The notes: a model not told the origin generated them from the sequence alone. Counted from the stretch's first letter, positions 1 to 12,500 are shown. The stretch is 64,000 nucleotides of DNA from Monarcha castaneiventris obscurior (GCA_026261815.1 JAMPIT010000481.1:3905501-3969500); one strand, 5' to 3'. A program made the numbers and translations.

Positions 1-3000
1 GGACAGCCAGAGGCAAAAATGCTTTAAAAATACACAACAGGTCAACCAGAAGGGCCATGGGGAGACTGTACTCAAGAAGGAAAAACACCTTGTAGCAGTG
101 AGGACATAAACACCTCTAGATTTGTTCTGTGTGCCCAGCAAGAATTAAGACATTTTTTGGTTTTTGCTGCTCAAGAAGCAAAGGGGTTTAAAATACATGT
201 GTTCTCTTTTCTTGTACTCAGAAGATGCTGCACTGGCAAGAGGTGGAGAAGTAATATCATCACAAAAGAGCAGTCCAAGCTTCCTTTGGTGCCCAGTGGT
301 AATTAACAGTTATTAAGCTGGGCAGCTTTTAAGTGTGCCAGGGACGGGCCAGAATAAGTGGAAGCAACGCAGTCTTGTGGCTTAGAGCTGCATGCGGCCA
401 AATTCTCTGTTTTCCCAAAAGGCAAATCAACCCACTAGGAGCGCCCTGATGCCATGTGAGGAAGGCTTCAAACATCCAGTTTAACTTGTTTATGGCTGGC
501 GTGGATATTCCCAAGCTGCCCAGCTGCAAACCCGCTCCCTGAGGAGCGACTGGTGGCACTCAGGGATTGCTGGAGGTCAGCAGCAGAGCCCAGAGGTTTG
601 TGGGTTCCAAGGCAGAGACAATTTTTCCTGACCTGTAGTGAAGTCCCTCTGCAAGTGTTTCAAAGCCTGAGGTGACACCGAGGCCACTGAGTGCTGATTT
701 TCAAGGCGTCCTTCTGGAGCGTGGCTGTGACAGCCCCGTGCTCACAGCCCAGCCCAGCCCAGCCCTCCCAGCACAGGCACTTGTTTCTCTCAAAACAGAG
801 AGGAAGAAAGTTGCCAAAGTTTCTGGGAGAACCAGTCAAGACCCATCTCGGTAGCTCGCAGCTAATGGATGCTGTAAAGTACCTGTGCCAAACATGTTTC
901 ACCTTTACTATCTTCCCTTTTTACACAGCATTTTACTTTTTATAATGATGTTCCCATTATCTCAGCCCTATCTTCCCATCCCATAGCCACAGGCCATTAG
1001 CCTTGTTTAAAAAAAAAAAATTAATTAGAATTGAAAAGGTAGAATAATAAAGGAGAAAACTGTTTTCTCTGGCAGCCCTGCTTACCTTATTTATATTGGC
1101 ATTTCAAGACTCCATCCTAACATAAGATGCACCTCAACTTGCAGAACTCACCCTGCCTTTCCCCAGCAGCAGCTCTGTGGCACAGCTTGTCTGTCGTGAC
1201 CTCTAATCCTTCTTCACCCTCCTCTGGGTCAGAGGCACTGTTCTGGCTTTCCGTTATCACAAAATAATCCCCCAAAACAAAACCCAAACGTAACCCCTAA
1301 AACAATTCAGTGGAACACAAGAACGGTTTCGTGGAGCGAATTGCTCTCAAATACAAGAGCTGCAGGAAAGGTGTCTGTGAATTTTGGACTGATAGAATTT
1401 CTGGGCAGCTCCCAGAGGAGTATGAGTTGAGTTTGTGAAGGAATTGCTGCCAGTGCCCAGTTTTGCTGTTCTGGCCCCTGAAAACTCCCAGGCAGTCAGG
1501 TGCAAATGCTTGCACTGCCTTTATATCCTGCAGTGCTCTGGACTTGGGAAAGAAGATGCTTTTTCCAAAGCATTTAATGCTAAGTGTAGAGAGGAATCCC
1601 ACTTTCCTGGCAACATCACAAGCCCCAATCTTATTCTTAAATTGGTCTTTCCCATGATTAGAAAATACATAAATAAAACAATCCTTCAGGTAAGAAATAG
1701 GCAGAAATATTGTGAGAGAGGGAGTTTTAATAAGATTTTTCAAAGCCCTATTTCTAAATAGTGTTTCCAGAAAATTATCTATAAAGTTGGCTCCATCTCA
1801 TTGCTTGTTACCTGAGTTGTCTTTGCAGAAAGGAAAAAACTCAATAATCATGAAATTGTGAGATTTAGAGGAGGAATGAGTCATTGGAAAGGGTGCTGAG
1901 GCTGAAACTGCTGCTGACAATGCAACATATTCACGTGGCTTGGTGACATTTTACCTATGTCTGCGTATATTTACATCATTCCTACCTGCGAAGCCCATCA
2001 TCAGACAACAAATCATTTTAAAACATCACTGCCCAATGTGTTCAGTACATGCTGTGATTAAAACTATCTGTACACGCAGACTGGCATTTCAATTTACTCA
2101 TCAGCTGCTTGATAAACCACAGTACTGAAAATAAGACAAATAAGATGGTTTGCAAATACTTCCATCTGCTCTATTAAGGCTCGATTAGCATTCCCACAGA
2201 TGCAGTAAAAAAAAAAAAAAATTAAATAAGTTCAGTTTTAAAAGCAAATAGGTCAAACAAATTCCATATGGAATCTGGCACTGTAAAGAAGGATAAGTGC
2301 ATGCTTAGATTAATAAGTAATTACCCAAACAGCAGCAGTGTCTTCATTTCTGGCCACTGGATTTTTGTTAGTAACCTAAATTACATCTGTAAAATGTGGA
2401 GGGGTTAAAGTTACAATCCGTGCTGGTATCCCAGTGCCAGCTATTGGAGAGCTCTCAAGGTTTTCCTAGACACACGGGATTGCAGGAATTGCACGCTCTG
2501 AGCTGCAGATGTGTTCTGCAGCTTTAATCTCAGGAACCAAATTGTTCCGACGGCTGCCACTGTTCTACACCTGAGATTTCACACAGCCACCACTGCCCTC
2601 TGGGAACACTGAGCAGTTTTTATCCAGCAATAATGAAGTAGAAAGCATTGATTCAAATTCCCACCACCCAAGAGAAAACTCTGAGTTTGGATGTTATCGT
2701 GTAGTGGCGCATGCAGGCAGCCTGGTGAGCTAATCCAGGGGATGGATAGAGAAGGATTTTATCAGATAGCAGCGGTCTCAGCACTCATCTCTGAGCTCTG
2801 GTTAGCAACCCCAGCTGAATTTCAGGGTGTAGGTGATGCCTTAGGCTCAGAGAAAGAGGGACATGCCCTTGGCTAACCTTCCTCAGACTCCAAGTGTTCG
2901 GTAACTCTTAATGCCCTCTCAGCTCCTCACTGCCCTCCATGTGCTATGTTGGGATTTTGTGCAATTAAATCGCAGCTGGACATTCATCAAGGTAAATGTG

Positions 3001-3519
3001 CTAAAATTCAGGCACTGTGAATGCTTTTGTACAGATTAAACCTCCATCTCTTCCCGCCATCCATGATACATTTGTCCTACACTTTGTTAACCCCAGCAAA
3101 TAAGGTTCATATCAGAGACCCTGGGATTTTAAGTGTTCAGTGGTGACACTTTGGCATAGATCTGTCAGCTCTGGACACCCCATGTCCTGCTGCCTTTCTC
3201 TAAGGTATCTGTGACAGACACAGAAGCAGCAGAGCTCTCATCTGTGAGCTTTAGCTCCCAGCGCAGAACTCACATCATCTGAAAACACAGAAGGAATGAG
3301 AGAAAAAGTGCAAAAAACCCTCCTAGTACAGAAAATTTTCCACTTTCCTTATCCCACCTGAAGTCTGGCAGAAGGAATACCTTCAAGTCTTCAAATTAGA
3401 GATGCAGTTACTTTCAAAAAGCTCAACGAGCTTTTCCTGAAGGAGTTCTGAGCTCTGCGGCTGCGGCTCCCGAGCCTCCTCCAGGGCAGGGGAGAAGCCC
3501 CACAGTGGCAACACTTTCC
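1..3519. other. Unique non-coding sequence
   Basis: I see no gene, RNA or recognisable transposon here. Small A-runs occur near 1009-1020 and 2207-2220, and a short CAGCC-type run near 746-766. The open frames present (up to about 148 codons near 1.3-1.7 kb) overlap one another on both strands and show no domain or splice-site context, so I read them as chance. Confidence 0.6.
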
Positions 3520-3770
3520 GAGTAGAAAGTGTGTTTAAAAGTAGGGCTTCAGAAGTAAATAAAACTCTTTTGACAATAATGAAAGTAATAATGAACTTTC
3601 TTTTCGTGTCAATTTTGCTCTGTTAGTTACTTGATAATGCGATGCTCTATAAAAGGCTTGAAAGAAGATTCCTTGTCAGGCTGCAGTGCCTGGGGGGAAT
3701 GCGAGCTGTTCAGCCCTCACAAGTAATTAAAGATAATCAGTGAAAAATGTGAGGGTCTGTTGTACTCTGC
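3520..3770. promoter_or_regulatory. Possible conserved non-coding element (AT-rich)
   Basis: This is an AT-rich stretch with repeated ATAAT and TAATTA-like cores and a TATAAAAGG string near 3650, set between more GC-rich flanks. Such texture is common in conserved vertebrate non-coding elements. No alignment was available, so conservation is inferred from composition alone. It could equally be ordinary AT-rich intergenic sequence. Confidence 0.22.
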
Positions 3771-6189
3771 ATTCCAAACCCCACCTACAACAGGAACAGC
3801 GCTCGAAATGATTATTTAAATTTAACCTTTATTTTTCAGAGGATCGGTGGGGGACGGGATCCGTAATTGTTTTTGTGCTGGTGCTACTGTGCTCCCAAAA
3901 AGCAAGAAACAGTAAAAAATCTGTTTCATGAGGATCGATACTGACTGAAACACACTTGAAACTCCGAACTGGCTTTTGTGTTTTCCTGCCTCTGACAGAT
4001 TTCTATCAGCAATGTTTACCTTCAGGTATATTAAATGACAGAGCCAAACCTGCTTCATCTCCTGAAGTGGGATTAATTTACCACAGAATATTTATAGGAA
4101 CAAATAACAGCTTTAACAAATAAAAGAATAATAATTCTAATAACAGTCTGTATAACAGGGAAGGTTTCCCAGGTACTTAATAGACAACAACTCCCTCTGA
4201 AACTTTATTTATCATGAGGAGCAGGGAGAGTTACAGCTTGGCAAATAACTTTGAAAAATCAAGCCACTTATTCAGGTGCGGAGTCAGCAAGGGAACTGCT
4301 GAGTGTTGAGCAACTTGGGGAATCTGGTTGAGACTGTCTTTCATTTCCAGTGCTCTTTGAACTCACTGGCACAAGTCCTGCTCTCTGCACTCAGGGAGCT
4401 GCCAGCTCTGGCCACACGAAGGGTGCCTCAGATCAAGGTGTGAGATTCCTCCTGTCCTGCTGGCTGGAAGGGGGACAGCAATAAATGGGAGGCATCAGAA
4501 GCAGGGGGTGAATTTAGATGGGCTCGGTGTGATGCTCCCCTGTTTCATGGATGCACTGGGCCATGGAGCCACAGAAAGCAAAGGCAGCCTGGGCACAGCC
4601 TGGGTGACAGTGAGTGGGAGGCTGCACCAGGCACACCCCCAAACCTGCAAAGGAAGGGCCTCTAAACCTGCTCCTTACCCTGGGCATCCTCCTTCTGCTC
4701 CCCTTGCACTTGCTGGGTATCAGAAAATCCTGTTTGACCTGCTCAGGGCTCCACGCCCCAAGCACAAAAGGCTCCTTGACTCTGTGGGGCCGAAGGAAGA
4801 GCAAAGGTGAGGTGTGAGGCAGAAGGGAAATCCATGGATCCATGGTGAGTCCTGAGTGCCGAGGACGTGCAAGGGCAGAGCGTGAAGTGCTGAGCCTCCT
4901 GCCTCCTCCCTGGCTGGGCAGCTCAGCCCTGCTGGCTCTGTTTGCAGCTGGAAAATGAGCTTGTGAAACCGCTGTCAGACGCTTGGCACTGCTGAGAGAA
5001 GCACAGTTATTGTCTTTCAGGGCACTGACCAAGCCCTGGGCAGGTTTCATGGTTGCTGCCAGGTTTATTTGGATTTAGCCAAAGAAGCGAAAGAGAGGAA
5101 CCAAAGAATTATGGCAAATAATCCATAACACACTGAAAGGTACCACAACAGGCGTTTCCAGATTTCTTCAATTCGTGGACCTCAAGCAATTTTCTAAACT
5201 GTTAGAAAGACCTAAGCACACAGACGCAGGTACAGAGAATTTACAGTTCCTGACAGTAGCTTTTGCTTTTAGTAGGTGCTTTTTTTGTGGATTCCTTTGA
5301 AGTAGCCAAGAAAACCACATCACTGCTTCCATATTCCACAGGCAACAGAAGATCATCAACTTCCAATCTATTTTGTCTAGTAATTGTACATGTTTGTTTC
5401 TCCCACACTCCGCTGATGTGAAGTTTAACACTCAAATATTACCAGTTAAATACAAAACAAAGCAAAACTGTTGATGCATTATTTCACAATAAGTAATATA
5501 AAACCATGAATAATGGGTTCCAAATGATGTAAACATGTGTTTAGAGTACTGCTTAGAGCACTGATGCTGACCTAGATTTGACCTTCCCAAGTATCCACAA
5601 TCTATTCCTTCTTTAAAAATAAGAAATGTTGCCTAGAGGAAAGATTGTGTTGTCTTCACAAATGATGAGTGAGGATTCCGTGTGACCGCAAACAACAGAA
5701 ATACTGTACAGGTCGTAATTAAAATGACCTTATAAAATATCCCATGGAAAAATATTTTCCAAGAGACTGGATTCCACTGAATTTTGTGTAGACCACACAC
5801 TTTAATCCTGGTCCTACTGAAGTCATTGAGAGTTTTTCCATTGACTTCTATGTGTCCATGGTTTGGCCTTCATTAGCCATGCATGGAGCATATCATAAAA
5901 GCAAACATCAGAAATAAAAGTTGGTCTAAAGTTCCCTAAAAAGCATGCCCACAGGGAATTGCTGGGGAAAAATGCACAAAACATTTCTGGAGTGAGTGAG
6001 TTTGGGAAGAATATTATCCCACTTAAAAAAAAAAAAGTCTGAGAAATTTAATTTAAGCCATATGGATGCACAAAGCATGTAATTAATAAGGAAATGATGT
6101 TGATTGTTAATATAGACATCTGAAATCAGCCACAACGAAATCTCGTTATGTCAGGATTGTGGCAGCCTGGATTCAGACAGAACACGGAG
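3771..6189. other. Unique non-coding sequence
   Basis: No gene or transposon is recognisable. The 4.4-5.05 kb part is GC-richer and carries the longest open frame of the window (178 codons, minus strand), which has no domain or conserved motif that I recognise. A perfect 14-bp palindrome lies at 4832-4845. Confidence 0.55.
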
Positions 6190-6374
6190 CATTACACAAT
6201 CGATATAATATCATTACCAGGACATTCCTAACAAATTTTAGGCAGAGACGATGTCACATCTTTTCAGCCTGAAAAAGCAGTATGTCTACACAAAATGCAA
6301 TTATTTTAATTCAGACTTTTAATGATCTATATAAAGACAACAATGGGCTGTTTGTCACCAGCTGAATCGGGGTT

Positions 6375-6399
6375 CAGCCCAGCCCAGCCCAGCCCAGCC
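6375..6399 (+). repeat. (CAGCC)5 microsatellite
   Basis: Five perfect tandem copies of CAGCC sit at the left edge of the CpG-rich core. A similar, shorter GCCCA run occurs near 746-766, so the motif is not unique to this place. Confidence 0.9.
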
Positions 6400-6537
6400 A
6401 CTCGAGAGCCACCAGCACCACCCCGGCACCCTGGGCAGAGCAGGGTGTGCTCAGACACGTGAAACTGATGAAAAACGGAGCAGATAGCTCAAATCCATGG
6501 GGTTTGCTCCCTGAAAAGCGGGATATCCCATGCTGCA

Positions 6538-6790
6538 TTGTCCGGCTGGGCGCACACGCACGCAATTAAACCGCTCGTCCCCGAAAGTCCCGCCAAGAGA
6601 TGCTGCATCTGTCTCGCTCGGCGTCAGCACAGAGAGCGACTCAAGTCCTGCCAAATCGAGTGTGACCTTCAATCTGCCACTCTCATGGTGAAAGGCAGCG
6701 GAGTAAATTACTTGGCCTTCCCTTTCTATTGAGGGTGAATGCGAGCGGGTCGGCGGGACCTGCCGCCGCTCCATCCCCAGTGGCACCCCA
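6538..6790. promoter_or_regulatory. CpG-rich core (short CpG-island-like segment)
   Basis: About 20 CpG dinucleotides fall within roughly 250 bases, in a window where most stretches of this length hold only a few. CpG dinucleotides continue more sparsely to about 6990. The density suggests a segment kept unmethylated in the germ line, as at promoters and some developmental enhancers. A TATATAAAG string lies about 200 bases upstream (6328-6336), but I cannot show transcription. It may be the start of an unannotated non-coding transcript or only the core of an enhancer. Confidence 0.5.
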
Positions 6791-8304
6791 CAGTTTACAC
6801 AACCCGGGCTGAATGCCATAAAAGAGGGGCTTCATTCACCGGGGGCCCGCATGCAAAAGAGACGCCCATTAGATCATAGTAATTATTCCATTTACATCAC
6901 ACAGTGCCACAGTGGGACGTGAAGGACTCATCAAACACTTCTCTTCACCGGGCCCGGCTGCTAATGAGGCCCAGTGGCGGCATTGTGCCTCCCATTTACT
7001 CATGGCCGTGCCTGCCTGCCAACAACAGCTCAGCCCTCCAGACAGGCTGCCCCTTTCAGAGCCATTTATTCCGTGCCCAACCTCTGACCTCAAGGGTTAT
7101 GACATCAGCAGCCCTGATTTGTGATCATTTTTATTGGCGGACATTCAACTCTTGTTTCCTGTGTTTAACTCTGCCTCCCTTTTTTTAGCTAAACTTATTG
7201 GTTCTAATAGGCATCTGCCAAAAGACTATAAAGTAAGCCAGAGCTCGCACAAAGAGGCTTCTGATCTTGCTATAAAAAGCCCCACAGCTACTATTTATGC
7301 CAATAATAACGAGTAATTCATTATCTAGGTGCACAAAATCTGTTAACCACTAAAATGTTGAACAATTTGGAGCAGATGTCCAACAATTTTATGAGTTTTA
7401 ATTAAAATGTCCTATGTATTTTCATCAATACACCTGAGTTTTTAAATTTACAAAGATGCTACATCGGCGCACGACGGTACTTTGCAAATTGCATTTTTTT
7501 TCAGAGGGGGATTAGGAGGGGATGATTTGGGCTAATCAGATGCTGATTTGTGGCGAATTTTTTCCCCATTAAGGTGTTGATGCAAAATCAAAGAGGAATT
7601 AGAGCTGAGATTTAAAAAGACAGCGCTTTCTCGGGACAAAGCAGCGATATTTCAGGAGTCAGTGAACTTCAGCTTGTCTGCTTGAAATAGAGAAGGGGAA
7701 TTTGCATTTTGAAGCAGAGTCATTAATTTTAAAGCTAGTGTTCTAAATGGAAATTAAATATCTTTAGAGAACAGGTTCTCAAAACACATGTTTTTCATAA
7801 TGCAGTTTGTTTAAGCACTGTGATTTCCATATAGCAGAAACAGGTATAATAACAGACAGCATTTACTTTATCAAGAATGCAAATAATAATTTTCCAAAAA
7901 TTTGACATTACAAATCACTATGCAAGCACATAATCACAAGTTTGCATGATTTATGTTTTTAAGCATTTGTTAAAAAAAATTTAAATACTTAAGAAGCTGA
8001 TACTGGATTAAATAGAAAATATTTTATCTCTGCTCTTTCATTTGGATAATGGGAAGGTTTTGGCCTGAAGTTGAAAACTAACTAGTTTTTAAAAAGGATG
8101 GTTTTCCCTCAATTATAATCATAAGCAAATTAACAAAAAAAGAGGATCCTGTTCAGCTAATTTCAAACTGTTACAGTCGCAGATGATGATTGCAGGAAGT
8201 GGTTAAGCAATAGAAGATTTTTTTATTGTAGGACTCAGTGTAACCAGCCCTACACAGAGAATCTTTGTAATGCAGCCCTTTCAGGGCTGATATGGATATT
8301 TAAT

Positions 8305-8332
8305 GGATTGGATTGGGACCTGCCGCCAATCC
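8305..8332. promoter_or_regulatory. Clustered CCAAT boxes (NF-Y-type)
   Basis: Two ATTGG cores (8307-8311 and 8312-8316) are followed by a CCAAT core (8326-8330). GGATTGG at 8310-8316 and CCAATCC at 8326-8332 form a 7-bp inverted repeat around a 9-nt centre. NF-Y binds CCAAT and commonly acts from clustered sites. Function is inferred. Confidence 0.35.
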
Positions 8333-8560
8333 CTAATGTATCTCTAATGGAATCTGAGGATTTACATTTGTTTCCCAGATAAGATTCTCATCCAGCTTCT
8401 CTTTGTAGTCAAGTAAATCATTTTACTCATTATTTGCTAATCTTAATTTCTTCATCTCTGCCAGTATTACCTTTATTTACATAGCTCATTTTTTGACAAA
8501 AGCTGAGCTGCTATACTTTGTGTAGTAATATTTTAGGATTGCACTCTCTACCCTAAATTG

Positions 8561-9294
8561 CATGCAATTCACACAGTTTTGCACACAAAACAGGGAAATG
8601 CATGAGCACTCCTAAATGACCACGCATAGATATTCATGCAAGCAACAACCTGTTTTACATGCAGATGGCCAGAAGTTTCCCTCTTTAAAAAGCAGGACAC
8701 ACACCCCCCTCCCCAACTCCTCTGGAAAAAAAAAAAAAAAAGAAAAAAGAGCGGGGAAGGAAAAAGAAAAAGCAAAATGCAAACAAAGAGGACACACGGG
8801 ATTGGATGCACAGGAGAGCTCCGGGGGCACCAGCACTCTGTGCTGATTTGTACAGCTCTGTGGATCTGGATCTGTTTAGATCTCAGATTATGTAAGACTG
8901 AAAGAAATTAAAAACTCCACATTGCAGGTCAGCTGAACCCTCTCAGAACAGCTTCCTTAATAAATACCTTCACACAGGGCACTGTGATGGTGATTGGTGG
9001 CCCCTGAGGGAGCAAGGGAAGCAAATCCACAGAGTAAGGGGTCTTTGAAAGTCAACTGGAGAAAACAAACTGCTTGGTTTAGTTATTGTGATGCACTTCT
9101 GCTGAGGGCTTGCCCTCCAGCTGGAAAAGCTGTGATCAGTTACCTGTGTTCTATTGTTGAGGTGAATTTGGAGGGGCAATAAAAGAAATGGCCCTCCACC
9201 CCATCCTTTAGTAAGAGATTCTACTCTAATATATTTCACATCCTGGGACATTTTTTCCTAGGTATTAAACCATACTTTTGGTCTCACCCCTCAT
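8561..9294. other. Unique sequence with a purine tract
   Basis: Apart from the purine-rich tract at 8724-8772 I see only unique, moderately AT-rich sequence here. There is no recognisable gene or repeat family. Confidence 0.5.
8724..8772 (+). repeat. Poly-A and polypurine tract
   Basis: A run of 16 A (8726-8741) continues as A/G-only sequence to 8772, interrupted by a single C at 8752. A C-rich stretch lies just upstream. It is low-complexity sequence. No LINE or SINE body is recognisable next to it, so I do not call it a retroposon tail. Confidence 0.8.
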
Positions 9295-9520
9295 GAGATT
9301 TTACAGGACCACAGAACAACTGAGTCTGGAAGGAACCTCCAGATTTCATCTGCTCAAAGAAGCATCAACCTCTGAGCCTTGCTGCTCAGGTCTTGTCTTG
9401 CTTTGGTTTGCCAAAGTCTTCCTTGCACTGGGGATCCCTGGATTTGACACAGCTCACCAGATGTGACCTCACCACTGCTGGAAAGAGGGGAAAAATCACT
9501 TCCCTGTACCTGGTGTATTC
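9295..9520 (-). mobile_element. CR1 LINE fragment (internally deleted)
   Basis: Two pieces are recognisable from general familiarity with avian CR1 in reverse orientation. Around 9303-9360 there is the 3'-end motif with GGAAGGAACCT followed by a CATCTGCTCAA-like string. Around 9450-9515 there is the further-upstream CR1 motif with CTCACCAGATGTG, AGAGGGGAAAAATCAC and TTCCCTGTACCTG. In typical CR1 copies these two are separated by a few hundred bases, so an internal deletion is likely. The copy is 5'-truncated and too diverged to encode anything. CR1 is the dominant LINE of birds and other sauropsids, which supports the host assignment. Confidence 0.68.
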
Positions 9521-12500
9521 ATCAAGCCTATCACCCAGTTTTCCATATTATTTCCACTTTCACGTAAGCCCTCCAGCAGGTAACGAGTCAGTCACTTGTG
9601 CAGTGCTCCTGAGAACAAGGAAGGGATAGGAGCTGGCACTGCAGCTCACCCTGCAGAACCTGATGTTGGAGTACACTTGGGAATGTATCCAGGCTGTCTT
9701 TTTTAGATCCCTCCACGAGATCATGAGATGCTGGCTGCAGAAAATCTCCTTATACCTAGTTTAGTCTACAGTCAGAGAGAGGCTCTAAGCTGGGAGCAGG
9801 AATCACCAAGGCACAAATACAGGACCTTACTTCACCCAGTTTTAAACTAAATCCACACTTCAAAGCTTAACACTGAGCACAGCACATGGTCACAGTCTGC
9901 AAGGAAGTCGTGCGCTGCTCTGCTGAAGGATGTTAATGCTCATCACCATTCAGAGCACTCAGACTAGGGAAAGCTTAATTAAAAACATCTGACAGGCCAT
10001 GATTATGTTCATACATAATCGCCAGGATGCCTGTACCTGTTATGCCAGATCTTCATACTGTAAATAATTAGCTAAAGGAAACCTCAAGAGGTTTCTTCAG
10101 AACACATACTTCACCATATTCTTACAGCATTTGCAATTTTAAAATCAGAAATTGAAGTCTATTTTAAATAGGAAACACTAATAACAGGCCTGCTTGTTTT
10201 TTCCCTGCATTAAGAGCAGGATTAATTTTCAAGCACTGCTGCACATTTTCCAGAGCAGTCACTAATCTGCTAATCTGTCTTTTGTAGAAGTGTTTAAATC
10301 GTTATGATCAGCTTCCTCGTGCAACTATTGGGTTGAGTATTGCAGTGGAATAATTAGGAAAACATGAGGCAGAATTCCAAGAGAAAACAATGCAACTGGG
10401 GAGAAAAGAGACTGGGTTTGCAGTTAGGGCACAGGCTGAGGACTGGGGGCCTTTGGGCTCTCTCTTGGGACCTGGACTCAGTGTGGACAAGACCAAAAAC
10501 TCGAGGCTCAGCTCCCTCCTCCCTCCAGCTGCCGCTGCCAGCACTTCTCATCCCCTCAGTGTCTTTGCAGCAATTAGTACAGGACTGCCAGTCCTGAGCT
10601 ACAAATCCCAGCTAATGCCTCAATCCTAGGGAATTTGCCCAGCAGAAGGTATGATGTTTCTGCAAAAACTTTTGGCAAAGCCACCGCCTCCAGATGGGAA
10701 CCTGGGAGCTCTAAGGCTGTCCCTGGCCTGCAAGGTCCTGGATGCCCAGTCACTTACTCATAGAGGCTCTGAGGAAAGGACAGGATGGAGTCTGGACCAG
10801 GACAAACCACAGGCAGAGGGTGGAACTTGCTCTGGTTCCCAGGTGTGTCACACACCCCTTGGTCTGGCAAAAGCTGCTGCAGAAGGAAGATCCCTGAATA
10901 GTCCCATTTTTTTGAAACACTGGGAATTCTAAAGTCAGCACATATTGATTTAAAAAACCCCTCATCATATCCACAGACCCCTCACAGAAACCCAGTGGGT
11001 GCCCAATGTGCACAACCCATATTCTCTGCATGGCACAGGTGACTCCACTCAGTTTGGTTTATTTTATTTTATTGGGCTTGGCAACCTAATAAAAAGCAGA
11101 AGAGTTCAAACCTGTGACTGTCCCTTCCCAAACTGGTCTTTTTGAAATACCTGACACTAGACTTGTCTTTTCATTTCTGCTTATTAGAGCAAAGTTTTGC
11201 TGGTTACAAAACTGAAAACAAAATTTCACAATATCTCAGTGGGGTGAAAAAGCAAATATTGATATTCATCCCAATGAGCTTTTGTTTTGTTACTTCAAGA
11301 GAGTGGAAAATTTGCAATGCCCCATCTTTGTAAGGAACACCATGAAGTAAATGCTGTTTCCCCAGATTACCACAGCCAGTTTCTGTAGCATGTCTCTGTG
11401 GTTAAGCTCACACTGTCCCCAACCAAGCATTTCTGTCAGACATTTCTCTCACTGAAATATCTCAATATAAAAAGTAGCTTTTCAAATGAAATTTCTATTT
11501 TTCCACAAAAATAACAAAAGCTGCAGTTTGATTTACAGTTGTGAGAAAACCTCAAACACTGAAGTTTTCAAAACCAAAAGTGTGGAGTGCAATTTGTTCT
11601 CTCCCACCCCTCTGCTGAAGCACTCTTAGAGAAAGAGTTTTGCCTTGGAGTTACAAAACATGCAAAGAGTTTTTTTGACTCTGTCCCATTAGGGATAAAA
11701 TATTCAAACAAAGCATGATTTCTTTTTTTCCTTTCTTTGACATATTCAAACACAAGCCATGGCTGATTTCAAACAGCTCTACGGCAGGCAAATGTAATCT
11801 CAGAAATGGTAAATGCAAAAAGTGCCCCTCTGTAGCACTTGGTTGATGCTGCAATTTTTGGAAGCTGCAGACTGAAAGCAAACCAGTTATTTCCTGGAAC
11901 TGGCATTTCACAAAGGCTGCAGTCCCAGTTTTGTAACTCTCCACAGGCTGCCCTGGTAGGAATTAATGAAATACCTGGGCAGAGTAGTCAGAAGGGGAAT
12001 TAAGTTCCCAACACATTCCAGCAGTGACTATCGCCACACCCGCTCTTGACAGTGACCAACCCTCAAAAGCCAACCACAGAAAATTTGTCATTCGCATTCC
12101 TCAACATGCAACAAAACAAAGGGAACAGTCAGAAAGGGGAAAAAAACCATCTTCGGATTCAGTCAATAAGCTGCATGTGTTCAGAGGGGAAAGCTATAAG
12201 GGAGAAATGGAACTCTGTAGGAATGTGTAGGGATTGAAGAGGTTTTCTTCCTGGGAATGGCTGAGCTAGTCCAGGGATAAAAGGTCAATTTACTGAAAGG
12301 AGAAGCCAGGCAGATCGGTGTTGGAGGGGCCATCAAGTGTCCTTTTGGCTGACATGGTGATTCTCCCCACCCTTAACAAAATCCCAGATTTTGTTAGTCA
12401 ACTTTTCAAGTCTTTCTATTGTAGGCCATTTTGCCCAAAACAGGTGGAGTTCAAATACATTGAGGATGACCTGCTGGAAAAAATAACATTTGATCAATAA

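Larger units (their letters stand above)
6190..8560. promoter_or_regulatory. Candidate conserved enhancer block
   Basis: This block of about 2.4 kb is unlike its surroundings. It starts AT-rich, passes through a CpG-rich core at 6538-6790, and continues with long AT-rich stretches full of homeodomain-type cores. Examples visible are GCCATAAAA at 6815-6823, TAATTAT at 6880-6886, TTTATTGG near 7130, TTTATGCC at 7294-7301, and a CCAAT/ATTGG cluster at 8307-8330. GCCATAAA and TTTAT(T/G)G strings fit posterior HOX/CDX-type binding preferences. No coding frame or transposon explains the sequence. I infer a developmental enhancer or an enhancer with a small non-coding promoter. Conservation itself is not shown. 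Confidence 0.45.

Noticed and set aside
4514..5050. 178-codon open frame on the minus strand
   Set aside because: GC-rich stretch with overlapping frames on both strands, no recognisable domain and no supporting splice context.
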